Positions 45,720 to 57,019 of a stretch of DNA of 64,000 nucleotides are shown piece after piece (positions within the stretch are counted from its first letter, which is position 1; every line of letters starts with the position of its first letter). Below the pieces are notes generated by a model, which worked only from the letters and a program-made list of their open reading frames with translations, ran no database searches and was not told the origin of the DNA. Made by a program: the position numbers and the translations under genes. This stretch comes from Phellopilus nigrolimitatus (Eukaryota > Basidiomycota > Agaricomycetes > Hymenochaetales > Hymenochaetaceae): positions 1,240,001 through 1,304,000 of the forward strand of contig JAJOHG010000002.1 in the NCBI GenBank assembly GCA_021029095.1, written 5' to 3'.

Positions 45720-47376
45720 TTACTTGCGCCCGGCACCGAGGTGATCATCTCCAAGATCTGAACCATAGCCAGACTGCGCGCTCACACTGCACGCGTCGCC
45801 CCGTGCGTTCTCGTCGCGCGACACATAGACCTGTCGCAGTTCCCTCATCCCCATCTGGGATGTCGGCCTCTCAGCCGAAGGGCTCTCACCCGGAGCGTGC
45901 CCCTGACCGTTTTGATCAGGGCGCGCATTTCGTGGGTCCTTGAACAGTAAGAGATTTGGTCGCGTAGTGAGCAGTAGCAAGACATTCACCGCCCCGAACA
46001 TGTCATGTAAGAATACACTGAAGAATGTTGCGGCATCGGGGGTAGTGTGTCCCAAGAACGCCGCCCAGCGGGCCGCAGAGACAGGGAGTACAACTAACGA
46101 GTACGCGCAGGGATACCTGACAAAGAGAGGTTGTAAGTACGCTTATTATATATATGTTTCAAGATTGTTTTGAAAGACAGACGCACGCCAGAAGTGCAAG
46201 GGAAGGCGTAGCGGGCTTTTTCCCTGTGCTCAAATCATTGCCCTCTTGAAAACGTGCCTCCCGATACCAAGTGACCTTCCACCGATGTGTCTCATCCACT
46301 ACGAGATATCCGCGGGTCAATAAGAATAGTGGAACGTATACTCTAAAAAAATCTGAGCTTGGAGATCTCCAACGAAAAAGTCAGGAAATTATTACAAGAT
46401 TGAAACCACGATTGACATCCAAAGCCAAATATACTCCATTCCGATTCGTTCACCGGTAAACCGTCCTCCGATCCAGCACCATAACTATTTCAAATTTGCT
46501 AAAACGCTCAATAAAAATGTAATTGAAAGAGAAAAGAAAAGACATACTGGTGTGGGATTGTAGTAGTTGCGATTCTTCGAAGCAGCAACCGCAACGAAGA
46601 GAATCACAGTCAGCCAGGCGACGGCAATGATTCCATATGCAATGTTGAGATTATGTGTGCCTTTCCTGAGCCATACTGCTACGAACGTGTGCAACGCAAT
46701 GATCTATGCCCGGCCGAAGTTTTTACGTTCATGAAAATCAAGAAACAATACGAACACTTACTATCGTAGCCATAGCCACAGACGTTTCTCCTAGCTGCTG
46801 TATAGCACCTATAGGTACGATATTTGCATTTGACTTACTCCAGGTTAGCAGTCAGATGAACGCACAAACCTTGTGCAGTGCAGAATTTTCCGATCTCAAC
46901 AGAACCTCTGTGTATCCATCTGACATCCATAAACGCGCCGAGGGATTGCGTCAGATCGGCAACGAACAGCGAAAGCTATAAGTAGCTCAACATCGCGCAC
47001 GCCATATTATTGCTTTTGTATAGCAACTCACGACAAAAGCATCGGCCGGTTCTTGGATGAGGGACCATTTTCCCAACGCATGCCTGTAGTATCTCACAAC
47101 GTTGCGCTGCGCGGGAGAAGGAACACGATTCAACTAAGAGGCATGCTTCATATCTAATTTGGTCGGACTCACAACGATAAGGCCGAATAAGAAGAGCAGA
47201 GAAACCATGGATATGAATCCCGCTTCTGCGACGAACTGCCGGGGGTTCGCATGTAAGCTCTGCGCAAAAGGACACAAGAAATGAAAGACGCTCACAGTCA
47301 GTCCAACACTTTGTAATCGACTCAGGCATGTCTGGACGTTGTCAACTTGAACGCAGATGCTTGATGCGTTCGACAT
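45720..47376 (-). CDS. Seven-transmembrane G-protein-coupled receptor, Gpr1/Git3-like
   Basis: The ATG at 47376 starts a short extracellular N-terminus (MSNASSICVQVDNVQTCL). Eight or nine small exons follow. TM1: FVAEAGFISMVSLLFLFGLI. TM2: LSLFVADLTQSLGAFMDVRW. TM3: GETSVAMATIIIALHTFVAV. TM4: AYGIIAVAWLTVILFVAVAA. Extracellular loop 2: NYYNPTP then LWCWIGGRFTGERI. TM5: YIWLWMSIVVSILVYVPLFF. TM6: PCAYSLVVLPVSAARWAAFL. TM7: FLHDMFGAVNVLLLLTTRP. The cytosolic tail is rich in Ser, Asp and Gly. The P-x-W-C-W-I motif and layout fit the fungal nutrient-sensing receptor group that signals through a Gpa2-type G-alpha to cAMP. The ligand is unknown. Confidence 0.87.
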
Positions 47377-48341
47377 GGTGGTTTCTCCAGTAAGAAGAAG
47401 GGCGGGAGGCGTGTGCCATCGACGATATCGGGCGCAAAGTTATACTCGTCTGAGACGCCTGTGTCCCAGGACACGTTGACAGGCGGTGCAGGCGCGGGGG
47501 GATAGAGAGCGCAATCATAATCGGACATTGACGAGCGCACACACAAGCCAGTCTGAAGGATGGCGTCGATCATTCTCGAGTGTTTGTCTCCCACGCTCGG
47601 AGTACCCTATGGTTGGCATTTCTCATAATCATGTAACATTGTAAGCGAAGCCTCTGAGCATCCAGTGGTTGCTTTGATTTTATACTATATGTAGAATGCC
47701 CTTGTTTGCTATAAACCTCGTAATTAACATAGCCGCAAGATCGCAAATGTATTATGATAATCCTCATATGACTCGTGAAAGTGACGGCGAGCAAGTGCAA
47801 ACTTTTGTATACATAATATGAAGTATCTGAATAGAGATGGTCTGCATTTTTGTGCTTCAGACCCTCGTCAGATGAATCTCGTCTGAAAAACTTTAGTAGC
47901 TGGATAACCGCCAGGCACCTCGCCTATATGCCTATCATTCTTCCTGCTGGACAATTCTGCTCAGTATTTATTGTTAACTAGCTAGAAATACCACACCTAC
48001 AGTGTAGTAGAGAATATTTTGCCATATATAACACGTTGTGTTTCCGTTTCTCGAATGTCAAATTATTATTTCGCAACCAAGCATGACATCATCCACGTTA
48101 TATGGAAGTTGGTATAACACTAAGGCATGAGGTGAATATGTAGGCTGTCCCTGCCCTTCCCGATTCACGAAAGCTGTGCATGATGCATCGGAAACGAGAA
48201 CGAAGTGTTCAAACAAGCTCTGAATACATCATCATTGACCCCGGAGGAAGGGGCGGAATCACATAATGTGCGCGATCGCGCTCAGATGCGGGAGAATGCA
48301 ATGCCTGACATAATAGAAATCTGAAGGGCCGGGACCAAATT
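47377..48341. other. Intergenic, no supported gene
   Basis: About 965 bp lies between the receptor start and the signal peptide peptidase stop. A minus-strand open frame at 47594-47322 overlaps the receptor start in another frame and has no supporting features. The rest is A/T-rich. Confidence 0.5.
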
Positions 48342-49888
48342 TCATATTACCGTTTTATTCTTTCGCTCTCTCTTCGCCACTTCAGCCGCATCAACGCCCT
48401 TTGTCGCGTCCTGGGCGTTTCTATTCTCGCCAGCGCTAGGGTCATCAAAATCTGATGTCCCGGGCGAGCCATGAGGCTCTCCCAACTTCTTGGACATGCT
48501 TTCGCTTTCGGCTGGTTCCGCCTCATCCGTCCATGCCCATGCTTCTTTGAGTTCCCCTTTAGCAAGAGCGGTGATGAGAAACGACAATATACAGGATGGG
48601 CTGAGCAGGGGTAAAAAATGATCAGCAGGCTCATAATTTGTTAGACTGCCGAATGAGTTCACCTCAGATATAGTAATGCGGGCTGAGCTGCGCCGAAGGT
48701 ATGCATAACTACCATAGTCGTCGCTAGTCCAAGTCCGTAAGCAGATACGGCCGCTGTAAAATACGGTTTCGCAAACGCCTGTTTAGGATTTTTATGCGCA
48801 GACTTATTGAAGTCGAAGCGTAAAGCGGTAGAAACAAACATTCCAGGAATAACGATATCACCGAGGCCAAGCATCGTGAAGCCCTTCTGAGTAGAAAAGA
48901 TGTATGACTTAGGCCAGAGTATTTTTATCGGGACATCAAGCGAAGTTGCGACTTTGACCATCTAATTGATGCATTAATATTTCGGATCACTTTATGCAAG
49001 CAGACCGAAACGTGACATACCACTTCGGTTCCAAACACCCACCATATGTCGTACAAGAAAAGCCCAGACAAGAGAATAATACCCGTCTTGAATGTGTCAA
49101 GCTTCATAATAGACAATGCATTATGAGAAAACGATAGTGCCAGGATATCAGTCAGAAGCGCAGACTTTTTTGGACCAGGAAAGAATGTGTATAAAATAGA
49201 GGGTAGAGTGGACGGGATAAAAAGAGCGAGAGATGGCGTCCTTAAGGAGAAACTTATGAATTCTATTGATTCAAGCGTCAGGAAAAAGAAAGCTCCAGGA
49301 CCATCGTGTGTTAGATACTAACCAGAAGATCCGTTGAGAAGAAGCAGCTTCCATTTATTATAGCTCTTCCAGCAGTCAGGGCCTAGCATTGTTTTCGTGA
49401 CAGAGACACTGCACTGGAGTAAATCATTAGGATAACGAAAGATGCATAAAAAAATACATCATACCTTCCACACACTTCCCACTCCAGCAATCGTAAAGTA
49501 CCAACCAAGTAGCCAGTTGATCCATTCGACTCCCAGGAATTTCACGACGAGGTAGAGACCAAGAAGCATCACGGAGCCTAGCTACGTTAAAACTGAATAT
49601 CAGCGCGTGGATCAGATGAATTGTGCAATAAACCAACAATCGGGAATAGATATGCATCCGTCGCAGATATTCTGTCTGGTATATCTTCGTCGTCATCGGA
49701 ATCGTCTTCTGTAGTCGAGCCTTTCGGCTTTCGAGGTGCCTGTACACATGCAATCAATGCGTGAAACACACTTCACGAGAAAACGCGCTCACCTTGAGAG
49801 ATCCAAACGACCCTGTGTACACTGATAGTGTCGCAAGGCCCAGAAGGCCCGCATACGAAGAGAGCAAGTTCCAGTCCTGCCCAGCCAT
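48342..49888 (-). CDS. Signal peptide peptidase (presenilin-type intramembrane aspartyl protease)
   Basis: This is an ER-membrane protease that cleaves leftover signal peptides and some tail-anchored proteins, acting also in ERAD. The ATG at 49888 gives MAGQDWNLLSSYAGLLGLAT. An acidic cytosolic loop (TEDDSDDDEDIPDR) precedes further membrane segments. Catalytic motif 1 is LFLYDIWWVFGTEVMVKVA (YD). Motif 2 is GFTMLGLGDIVIPGMF (GLGD). The PAL motif is AAQPALLYL, split by an intron. The C-terminal tail is acidic then basic (KRERKNKTVI). Orthologues are human HM13 and yeast Ypf1. All catalytic residues are present. The gene is divergent from the bestrophin-like gene. Confidence 0.94.
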
Positions 49889-50302
49889 GGTCATCACAGA
49901 ATTACAATTCCAGAGTCGTTGACCGTGGACGTGGACGCGAAAGACGCGTCTGATGAACGTGGGATTTGTTTTGTAAGCAGCTGACGCCTACAGTAGCAGC
50001 GACGATCCTAAACTGATCCCCGCGACGCCGCTCATGATTGGGAAAGTCGAGTTCGTTGCCAGCCATCATGATTCTCTTGAGATCTCAAACGATCGAATTG
50101 AATTTCTTTGCTGACAACTGTCGTGTGCATCAGGATCAGATGGTTGATTTTTTAATACAAATTCGCGCCCAGACTCCGACTCGCTTTGCTTTTTTTTTAC
50201 TGACAGTTCGATCTGACTACCTTTCGTGCTCGTCTCTAGATCTCCTCCAGATTCTTCCTTGTTCGTATTGTGACCCACGCTGGAGTAAAGCACTGAGCCG
50301 AT
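49889..50302. promoter_or_regulatory. Divergent promoter, signal peptide peptidase / bestrophin-like channel
   Basis: A 414-bp spacer separates divergent start codons. It contains several short open frames, none with homology that I recognise. A TTTTTTTT tract lies near 50190. Confidence 0.5.
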
Positions 50303-52581
50303 ATGGTCCAAAAAAGTCCGCTTTTTGCGAAATGGACAGTCAAACAATTTCAGGCTACTGTAATAAATGACATATGGCCCGAGACCTTGTTCTTCACGCT
50401 AGTCGCAACAAGTGAGCATGCTGAAGATTCCTAATACTCCGGATATAACTGAGCTCATCTTCATTATGTTTTGTTAAGTGGTCACCCTAGTTTCGGAGAA
50501 GACAAGCCATTCGCTGGCAATTTCAAATCAAATGTTGACAGTGCTGGGGACAATATTGGGTCTTGTGGTATCCTTCAGAACATCCTCGGCATACGACCGG
50601 TTCGTGTCAAATTGACCTCTTTTTAAAGTGCAGTACTCCCTTATTATGCGAAGATATTGGGAAGGTCGTAAGCTGTGGTCGAATATCAATCTTGTCTCGC
50701 GAAATTTAGGTCACCTGGTAAATCAAATGTTAAAATTTGCTGTAAGATGTTTGATCCTTATTATTCTCAGATCTGGATTCATGTTCCCAACGATAGACCA
50801 GACAAGAGCAAGGCGAAGTCAGAGCCAAGAGCAGGATCTGAATCTACTGAGAATGTCATACTTGTCGAAAATGGGCAGACAAGACTCAAGTCCATGATCG
50901 AGAAGAAATCGATGATTAACTTGGTGAGTCTCAGTGCTTTACCTTCTTCTTCCCATAACTAAAGTGGTTGCATTAGGTTCAGGCATTCTCGGTCGCTGTT
51001 AAGGTTGGTTTTTACGAACTTGTCCCTGGCCGCGCATGGTCAGGATCCTGAAAGAACCGACACTTTTATAGCATGCGCTACGCGGAGAGGCAGGGATCTA
51101 TTACAGTGACCTATACCCTCTCGTCAGCTTCCTTCCCGTATACGCCTCTCAACCTCCTGATATTAACCACAAAACCGACATACTTCCTCTGTGGGTCGCC
51201 AGCAACTTTGATGTCCCTCGTAACGTAAGTATTCCGGCGAGCAATTCTACTTCGGCGCCGGGGACGCTGTCACGTACGACCTCCGTTCCTGGCGATTCGA
51301 AAGAGAAAGAAGCTGCTAGATACGGGCTTGAAAGAAATCCGGTGCCAGAGCTGCACCGAAACGCCGACAGATTGGGGAACAGACGTCGATCTGACACGAT
51401 CAGCCCGGGTACACTTCTCCCCACCGTTTACTGTGACCGGAAACTCGCCCCCGCACGTAATCCACCTAAAACAACTCTTTACAATTATATTCCGATCTTT
51501 CTCGTCTTTAAACCGATTATCTCGCTAGTCAAGCGTCTTTATCGCCTGCTCCGACAGAAAAGATACGCTAATCGCCCCACGGTGGCTCAAACAGACGGGC
51601 GAAACTCGCTGGGCCGCAAACGCAAACCAGTAATAATCGAATCTAGCGTACCATTGGAGATCACTCTATTTCTCTCGAGCTACATTGCATGGCTGATGCA
51701 GAAGGAGCTTGTCCAGGCTGGCATAGCTTCGTCGCTCACAGCTGCAATTATATCCCTTCAGGACACGATGGCCTCGTTGGACAGAATCAGGACTACACCG
51801 ATTCCTTTTGCCTACCAAGCTCATTTACGGATGTCTATGTGGTGAGTTGATTTTTTCTCCCATAATTTACGCAAAATTTACAGGCTTTGCAAACAGGATT
51901 TACTTGTTTTTAATGCCGTTACGTTCGAAGAAAGCCACCACTAGGCCATTTTGGTTACTAAACAGAGTACAGTTCGAGATCTATGATTCGTTTAAGTACC
52001 TTACGATTCCGTGAGTACTTTTGAATTGATCAAATGACACGTCTAGTTGACAAATATTTTCAGCGCGACGGCATTTGGCTCGTTCCTCCTGCTTGGCTTC
52101 ATGGAAATCGGGCAAGAAATGTGAGATGCAGATTATTTAGCAACTGATTTCCCTCAGCTCATTCCCTTCCAGCGAGGACCCATTCGGTTATGATTCCAAC
52201 GATCTAGGTAAATCCATTTAGATCCTAATTGGGTCTCGGTCGTTTTTTGAATCTTTTGTTTTTCAGACCTTGACCAGTTCTGCCTCGTGATAGAGCGCGA
52301 ACTGGCTGAAATCACTGCCGTAAGCGTGCTTAGAACAGACCGAGGTTCTTAGATAACTGACATTGCCTTGTTTCCAGCACCCTTGTCGAGACCCCCATTC
52401 CTTCCTCTTCGAAAGTATGAATGTGCCGTTCGCTCCTGATGATCAACGGACTGCAAAGGAGATGCTTGAGCAGATCGACCATCCGTATCATGGGCATGAC
52501 ACGGGTATTCTCAATATTCGCAGAACGCTACTAGGAAACTGGAGAAATATCAGTGACCGCACTGTCCAAAATAACTTCTGA
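50303..52581 (+). CDS. Bestrophin/UPF0187-family anion channel
   Basis: The ATG at 50303 opens MVQKSPLFAKWTVKQFQATV. Then come NDIWPETLFFTLVAT, MVTLVSEKTSHSLAISNQML, GTILGLVVSFRTSSAYDR and YWEGRKLWSNINLVSRNL, the hallmark N-terminal block of fungal bestrophin-like proteins (S/T-x-x-A-Y-x-R-Y-x-E-G-R). The central part has IEKKSMINLVQAFSVAVK and LRGEAGIYYSDLYPL. The C-terminal part has PFAYQAHLRMSMW, then IYLFLMP and IYDSFKYLTIP over small exons. FGSFLLLGFMEIGQEIEDPF then GYDSNDLDLDQFC contains the acidic cluster equivalent to the bestrophin Ca-binding region. It is probably a chloride channel of the plasma or vacuolar membrane. Two short introns near 51840-51970 were placed by homology of frame. 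Confidence 0.9.
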
Positions 52582-52960
52582 CGACGTCGACAATTCTTTT
52601 TATCCACACCTTCGCAGGTCGGAGAGCCGTATGCTGATTGAATGTGTTCAGTGTCATTATCTACTAGCATTTATACATTTTTCTTGTGTTCTGGATTCAC
52701 ATTGGTTGCGAAAGGGATTGTCTGGAGAAAAGAGCAGCGGTCGGAAAGCAGTCGTACAGCTGACACTTAGCGGTTAAACGCCCAGCTCGCAAGTTACCGA
52801 GTCGGAGTCTAAACGGGGTGCGCGTCGCGACGCGTCTGATCCAACTCAACTTCGACGAATAGCGTGTGTTCAGCTGCTCACATGAACTGAATAGTCTCAA
52901 CGCATTTCCCTATTTCTGCAGCTAGCAAAGACTCTCAAACTAAGCTAAATTTCGCCCCTT
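52582..52960. other. Convergent 3' spacer
   Basis: A 379-bp spacer lies between two converging genes. No additional feature was seen. Confidence 0.5.
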
Positions 52961-54162
52961 TCATTCCTTCCCACCAATCCAGCGATAAACGACTCGAGCG
53001 TCCAGGTCTCTGCAGCGCGGATCCTCAGCTGCCGCAGTATACGTAGCCAGCCCTGCTTCTCCAAGCACGAGCTTCGCGTCCACCTCTTTGGCGCTCTCGA
53101 CTGCCAGAGTAAAGTCTTTCTTCATCAATTGGATCTTGAACCCTCCTTTGTATCCCCGTGATGTCACTGCGTTTGGGCAGACGCCTGGGACAGGCTAATC
53201 GTTGGAGGTACGTGAATCACTGTATTTAAATCCTGAAAAAGACAGAAATGGGTGAAGGAGCTCACGTTAATCGTGCCTGCAGAAGAAACTTTCAGAATAA
53301 GCCCACATACTCTGAGAAAGGGCACGTACTATTGTTCCAATTCCCGCCGCTACTCTTCTTGAAAACCTCGCTGAGTACCTTTGGATCGATGCCATGCCGC
53401 ATGCCAATATTCATCGCCTCGCTCGTCGCGATATTGCACAGCCCACTCAAGTAGTTGTTGCAGAGTTTCGCAGCAAGACCCAAGCTCGGCGCGCCGAGGC
53501 AGAACACGTTTTTGCCCATCAATTTCAGCAAGGGCTCGAGCAATTTTTGAAAGTGTGTGTCGCCCTCGCTCGCACCGACCATGAATGTCAGTGTCGCTGC
53601 CTCTGCACCCGCTGTTCCCCCGGAGACCGGTGCGTCGTAGAAATGTGCTGATGTTGATGTCTTCGTCACCGCCTGCGCAACGGCGAGCGAAGTGGCTGTA
53701 TCGATTGTCGAACAGTCGACAAAGGTCTTGTCGTCAACTTTGCCAGTGAGCAAGCCGCTCTCCGAGTCGAGAAAAACAGCGCGGACATGGCTGCCTTCCG
53801 GTACAATGGAGAATACAACATCCTACTATATGTAAGAAGGTGAAATCAACGATCGACTGTGCTTACAGCGCTATCCGCGACACTGCGCGCATCATGACAG
53901 GCCACTACGTCTCCAAGGCTAAAACTCTGAGAGTGCGCAACAAAATCATCGACGATAGCGGTGTTGATATCGCGTATATACAAGATCGAACTTTTGGGAA
54001 GAGCTTTACGGAGGTTCAATGCCATCCACCACCCCATGTCTGTCCGCCTTTCAGCTTTGCTACAAGTCATATAGCGCTCCCAAGATGCTCACTTCCTAGG
54101 CCTATGAAGCCGACTGTTCCAGGCCACTCAGGTTGGCTTGATGAAGTTGTTTCGGCCGACAT
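52961..54162 (-). CDS. 3-hydroxyisobutyrate dehydrogenase
   Basis: This oxidises 3-hydroxyisobutyrate to methylmalonate semialdehyde with NAD in valine catabolism (6-phosphogluconate dehydrogenase superfamily). The ATG at 54162 begins MSAETTSSSQPEWPGTVGFI. The nucleotide motif GLGNMGWWMALNL is restored across the first intron. Other signatures are DVVFSIVPEGSHVRAVF, FVDCSTIDTATSLAVA, the substrate loop YDAPVSGGTAGAEAATLTFM, the catalytic Lys in GLAAKLCNNYLSGL, SGGNWNNST, and the tail YKGGFKIQLMKKDFTLAVES. The N-terminus has no obvious mitochondrial presequence. Either an upstream exon is missed, or this copy is cytosolic. Confidence 0.92.
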
Positions 54163-54439
54163 CTCACTGCTAGCTGGTTTGACTGATGAGGACCAGTTGC
54201 CGAACGTCGCCTCTGGGGGTTGGCAACAGGCAAAAGTGACGTCGAAGAAACCTTTTATGCGCAACTGTATTGTGACATATATAGTGAGAAGCAAGAAACA
54301 ATCAAGGTCAGCAGGCCTTCATGGGAGCAACTCCGACAGTCCGACTGAGAACGGACTCCCGACATAATAAATAGCTAGCTATTTAGAGCCACTGGAGGAT
54401 ACTATCTCACGAACGAACCTTGAGGTTGCATATCGAAAC
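54163..54439. promoter_or_regulatory. Divergent promoter, 3-hydroxyisobutyrate dehydrogenase / CMD-family gene
   Basis: A 277-bp spacer separates divergent starts of two small-molecule catabolic genes. Co-regulation is possible but not shown by any motif that I can identify. Confidence 0.45.
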
Positions 54440-55034
54440 ATGCCCACGACAGAAGAGGTCCGCAAGTTTCTGTACGATGAAGGGGAGAAACAACGCAGAA
54501 AGGTTCTCGGGGATGCTCATGTCGACAGATGTGAGGTCTCATCTTATAATGTTCTGATCAATTGTTATTAAGCACTTTTAAAGCGATGTCGAAAAACATC
54601 TCCGACTTTGCTCGAGCTGGACAGGAGCTAGCGACAGAAAGCGCTTGGTCTGTGCCAAACCTTCTCTATGACCCTGTTTTTCGTGGTACTTACTCGACTT
54701 TTTTTATAGGGGAACAATTTGGACGCGACCTGGCATAACTCACCAACAACGATCCCTCGTCAGTGTCGTCATTCTCAGCACGCTTGGAAAGCAACAAGAG
54801 CTCGCTGCACACGTAAAAGGTGCCCTCAACAATGGCTTGACTGAAGGAGAATTGAAGTGCGTCAATCATCCACCTTGACACACCAGGCAGAACTGCCTCG
54901 ACATATCATTGACATTTTGCGTATTCAGAGAGGTTTTTCTGCAGATCATGGCCTATACTGGTGTTCCTAACGGAATGGAGGCCTTTAGGACTGCAGATGC
55001 AGCTATCCAGACCTGGAAGGCGGAGAATTCGTGA
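54440..55034 (+). CDS. Carboxymuconolactone decarboxylase (CMD) family protein
   Basis: This is a small gene of four exons. The ATG at 54440 gives MPTTEEVRKFLYDEGEKQRR and KVLGDAHVDR. An intron joins this to SMSKNISDFARAGQELATES. The next exons give WGTIWTRPGITHQQRSLVSV, TLGKQQELAAHVKGALNNGL and TEGELKEVFLQIMAYTGVPN, ending in TGA at 55034. These match the CMD/AhpD-like fold, including E-L-x-x-H-V-x-x-A-L-N-N-G and the C-terminal Y-x-G-x-P segment. The fungal enzyme type decarboxylates gamma-carboxymuconolactone in aromatic (protocatechuate) catabolism. Many family members have other, poorly known roles, so only the family is certain. The gene is divergent from 3-hydroxyisobutyrate dehydrogenase. 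Confidence 0.87.
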
Positions 55035-55252
55035 ACAGGCAGCGTATCTTGAAATGAATAATGTACTTGTATGCAGAGATTGAGCCACAGCTGGTTTCAG
55101 AATAAAACAAGGAGACTCCTTTCATTACTTGACGTTGAGCCAAAATTTAAATTTCAGTCAACACGGGTGTAAGCTGGCGGCAATCAACAGGTGATCGGCA
55201 GCGATCGTCGTGCTTAAGCGTTGAGTCTTTCAATCTTGATCTTACAGCAGCG

Positions 55253-56684
55253 ATGAGCGCAAACAAGTACGCGAATCTTCCAGATATTGTGAGCAGCCAC
55301 GGCTTACCTATCAGAGTGGCTCTGAAATATATATGCAGTGCGATTTAGGACACAGCGCAGGACATCTATGAAACCGAAGACACATTCCCGACGCGCTCTG
55401 GTGCGGGCGACTCGAGCGAAGACGAGTCGGCCGCACCCTCCAGGCCATCCGCGAATGGTGGACGCACCAAGGGTGGTGACTCCGGGGAGGGTCTAGACTC
55501 TAGCAACCTCATCAGTGCCGATGAGGCAGGCAAGAAATTCAGAAAGGCGGAGAGGAGTGCGTGTATCCCTTTCTGTTATTCTATACGTTTTTAGATTTAC
55601 TGACACCATATATTTCACGTATGTTGCACGCTCAGACCATCGTTCACGCTCGATCTTCGCGTATCCGCCCTCCTCTCCGCCTTCTCCAACTTCGTCCGCC
55701 CACCCCCGTCCGCTGGGAACGCGTCTGCGCACGCTCCAGGCAGAGCTAGACTCACTCGAAGCAGAGCTCTCCGATCCCTCAAATCCCCTCTTGCATGGAG
55801 ACGAGCAGGGCGAAGGTGCACAGATCGACCCGGGAGAGCTTATGCGGGGGCTCGTCGATGTTCGCGGCAGACTGGACAAAGTGAAGAAGGGCAGGGAGGG
55901 ACGCGGACGGCTCGTCGGCGTCATTTTGGAGGATGGAAAGGAGGCCGAAGAGTTTAAGAAAGAGATGAGCAGGGCTCGGAGCAAGGATACGAGGGGAGGG
56001 AAGGATAGGGGAGAAGCGAAGGACGAGGACCTTGGTGAACTGGATCGTCGCGTCGGTGAACTCGAAGACTTGATCGGGTCTTCGAGCGTTGCATTAGACG
56101 AGGTCAGTGACTGTCGTTGTCGCTCTCATCCGTATTGTCTCCTCTGATTAAACTACCTCCGTTAGGCGTCTCCACTCCCCGCGCCCCTCCTTCCCATGCT
56201 CACCAAGCTCAACACCCAGCTCACTCTCCTGACCCAGCCCCGCCACCTTGACTCTATTTCCCGTCGTCTGAAACTTCTCATCTCAGACCTCGACCGCCTT
56301 TCCGCATCACAACATGCTCCAGGCGGAGGGCGGCGCCAGGCACAGGTCACACATGCGCCAGCGGCGGGCGCACCGTCACCGCTGCAAGAGCAGATCCTCC
56401 CGCTCCTCGCACGCCTCGCACCGCACCTTCCACATCTCCCACATCTGCTTACGCGCATGCGCACGCTCTCCGGGCTGCACGCGGCTGCGGCGGACGTGCA
56501 AGGTGCGCTTGGTACATTGGAGGCAGAGCAACTGCGCTCCCGCGGGCGCCTTGACGTGCTCACCGCAGCAGTAGAGGGCGTGGAGAAAAGCTTGGAAGAA
56601 AACGCGCAGGTTGTGCGCGGCAACGTGGGTGGCCTGGAGGAGCGTGTAGAGATGCTAGTGAAGCGTTTGGATGCGCTGAACTGA
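55253..56684 (+). CDS. Dynactin subunit 2 (dynamitin, p50)
   Basis: This is a structural subunit of the dynactin shoulder, which links dynein to cargo. The ATG at 55253 gives MSANKYANLPDI. The next exon reads DTAQDIYETEDTFPTRSGAG, the conserved dynamitin N-terminus. Acidic Ser-rich linkers and ISADEAGKKFRKAER follow. The rest is long coiled coil: LGTRLRTLQAELDSLEAELS, LDRRVGELEDLIGSSSVALD, LTKLNTQLTLLTQPRHLDSI, SRRLKLLISDLDRLS and LEERVEMLVKRLDAL. The length (about 400 residues) is normal. Introns lie after DI, after KKFRKAERS and after the DEV helix. It shares direction with the CMD-family gene. Confidence 0.92.
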
Positions 56685-57019
56685 CATTATCTTCGCACAA
56701 TACTCTCTCGATTTCTTCGTAGACCTATTTCTCTGCAGTTGCTATTGAATTACATTATCTGCACTTCGTCTATCTGAAATTCCAAAAAGTGCAGTAATTC
56801 GCGTGTTGCGAGTATTGTCGATCAATACATACGGAGAAACATCTCGTCGTACCTAATTAGCCACGGTGCACGCGCTTCACGTCTTATCTACAGCGCCCAG
56901 CTCGCAAATAAGACGAATCCGATTGCAGCAGTGGCCAACTCACACGATGGCAATGCCATTATTCGAATAGCTCGTCCTCTCTGCTCCATCGTAAAGCGGC
57001 CCAGTGCGACTAGACGACA
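56685..57019. other. Intergenic spacer
   Basis: A 335-bp spacer between dynamitin and the asparaginase gene. It may contain an unrecognised first exon of the latter, because the conserved N-terminal frame of that protein lacks an in-frame ATG. Confidence 0.45.

Noticed and set aside
47322..47594. Minus-strand open frame with Pro-rich start overlapping the receptor gene start
   Set aside because: It is in a different frame from the receptor exons and cannot be spliced to them sensibly. The receptor has its own good ATG at 47376.
52961..56684. Catabolic or secondary-metabolite gene cluster around 53-63 kb
   Set aside because: The genes (dehydrogenase, CMD family, dynamitin, asparaginase, amidohydrolase, GPI18) mix housekeeping and unrelated functions. 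No synthase or pathway regulator is present.
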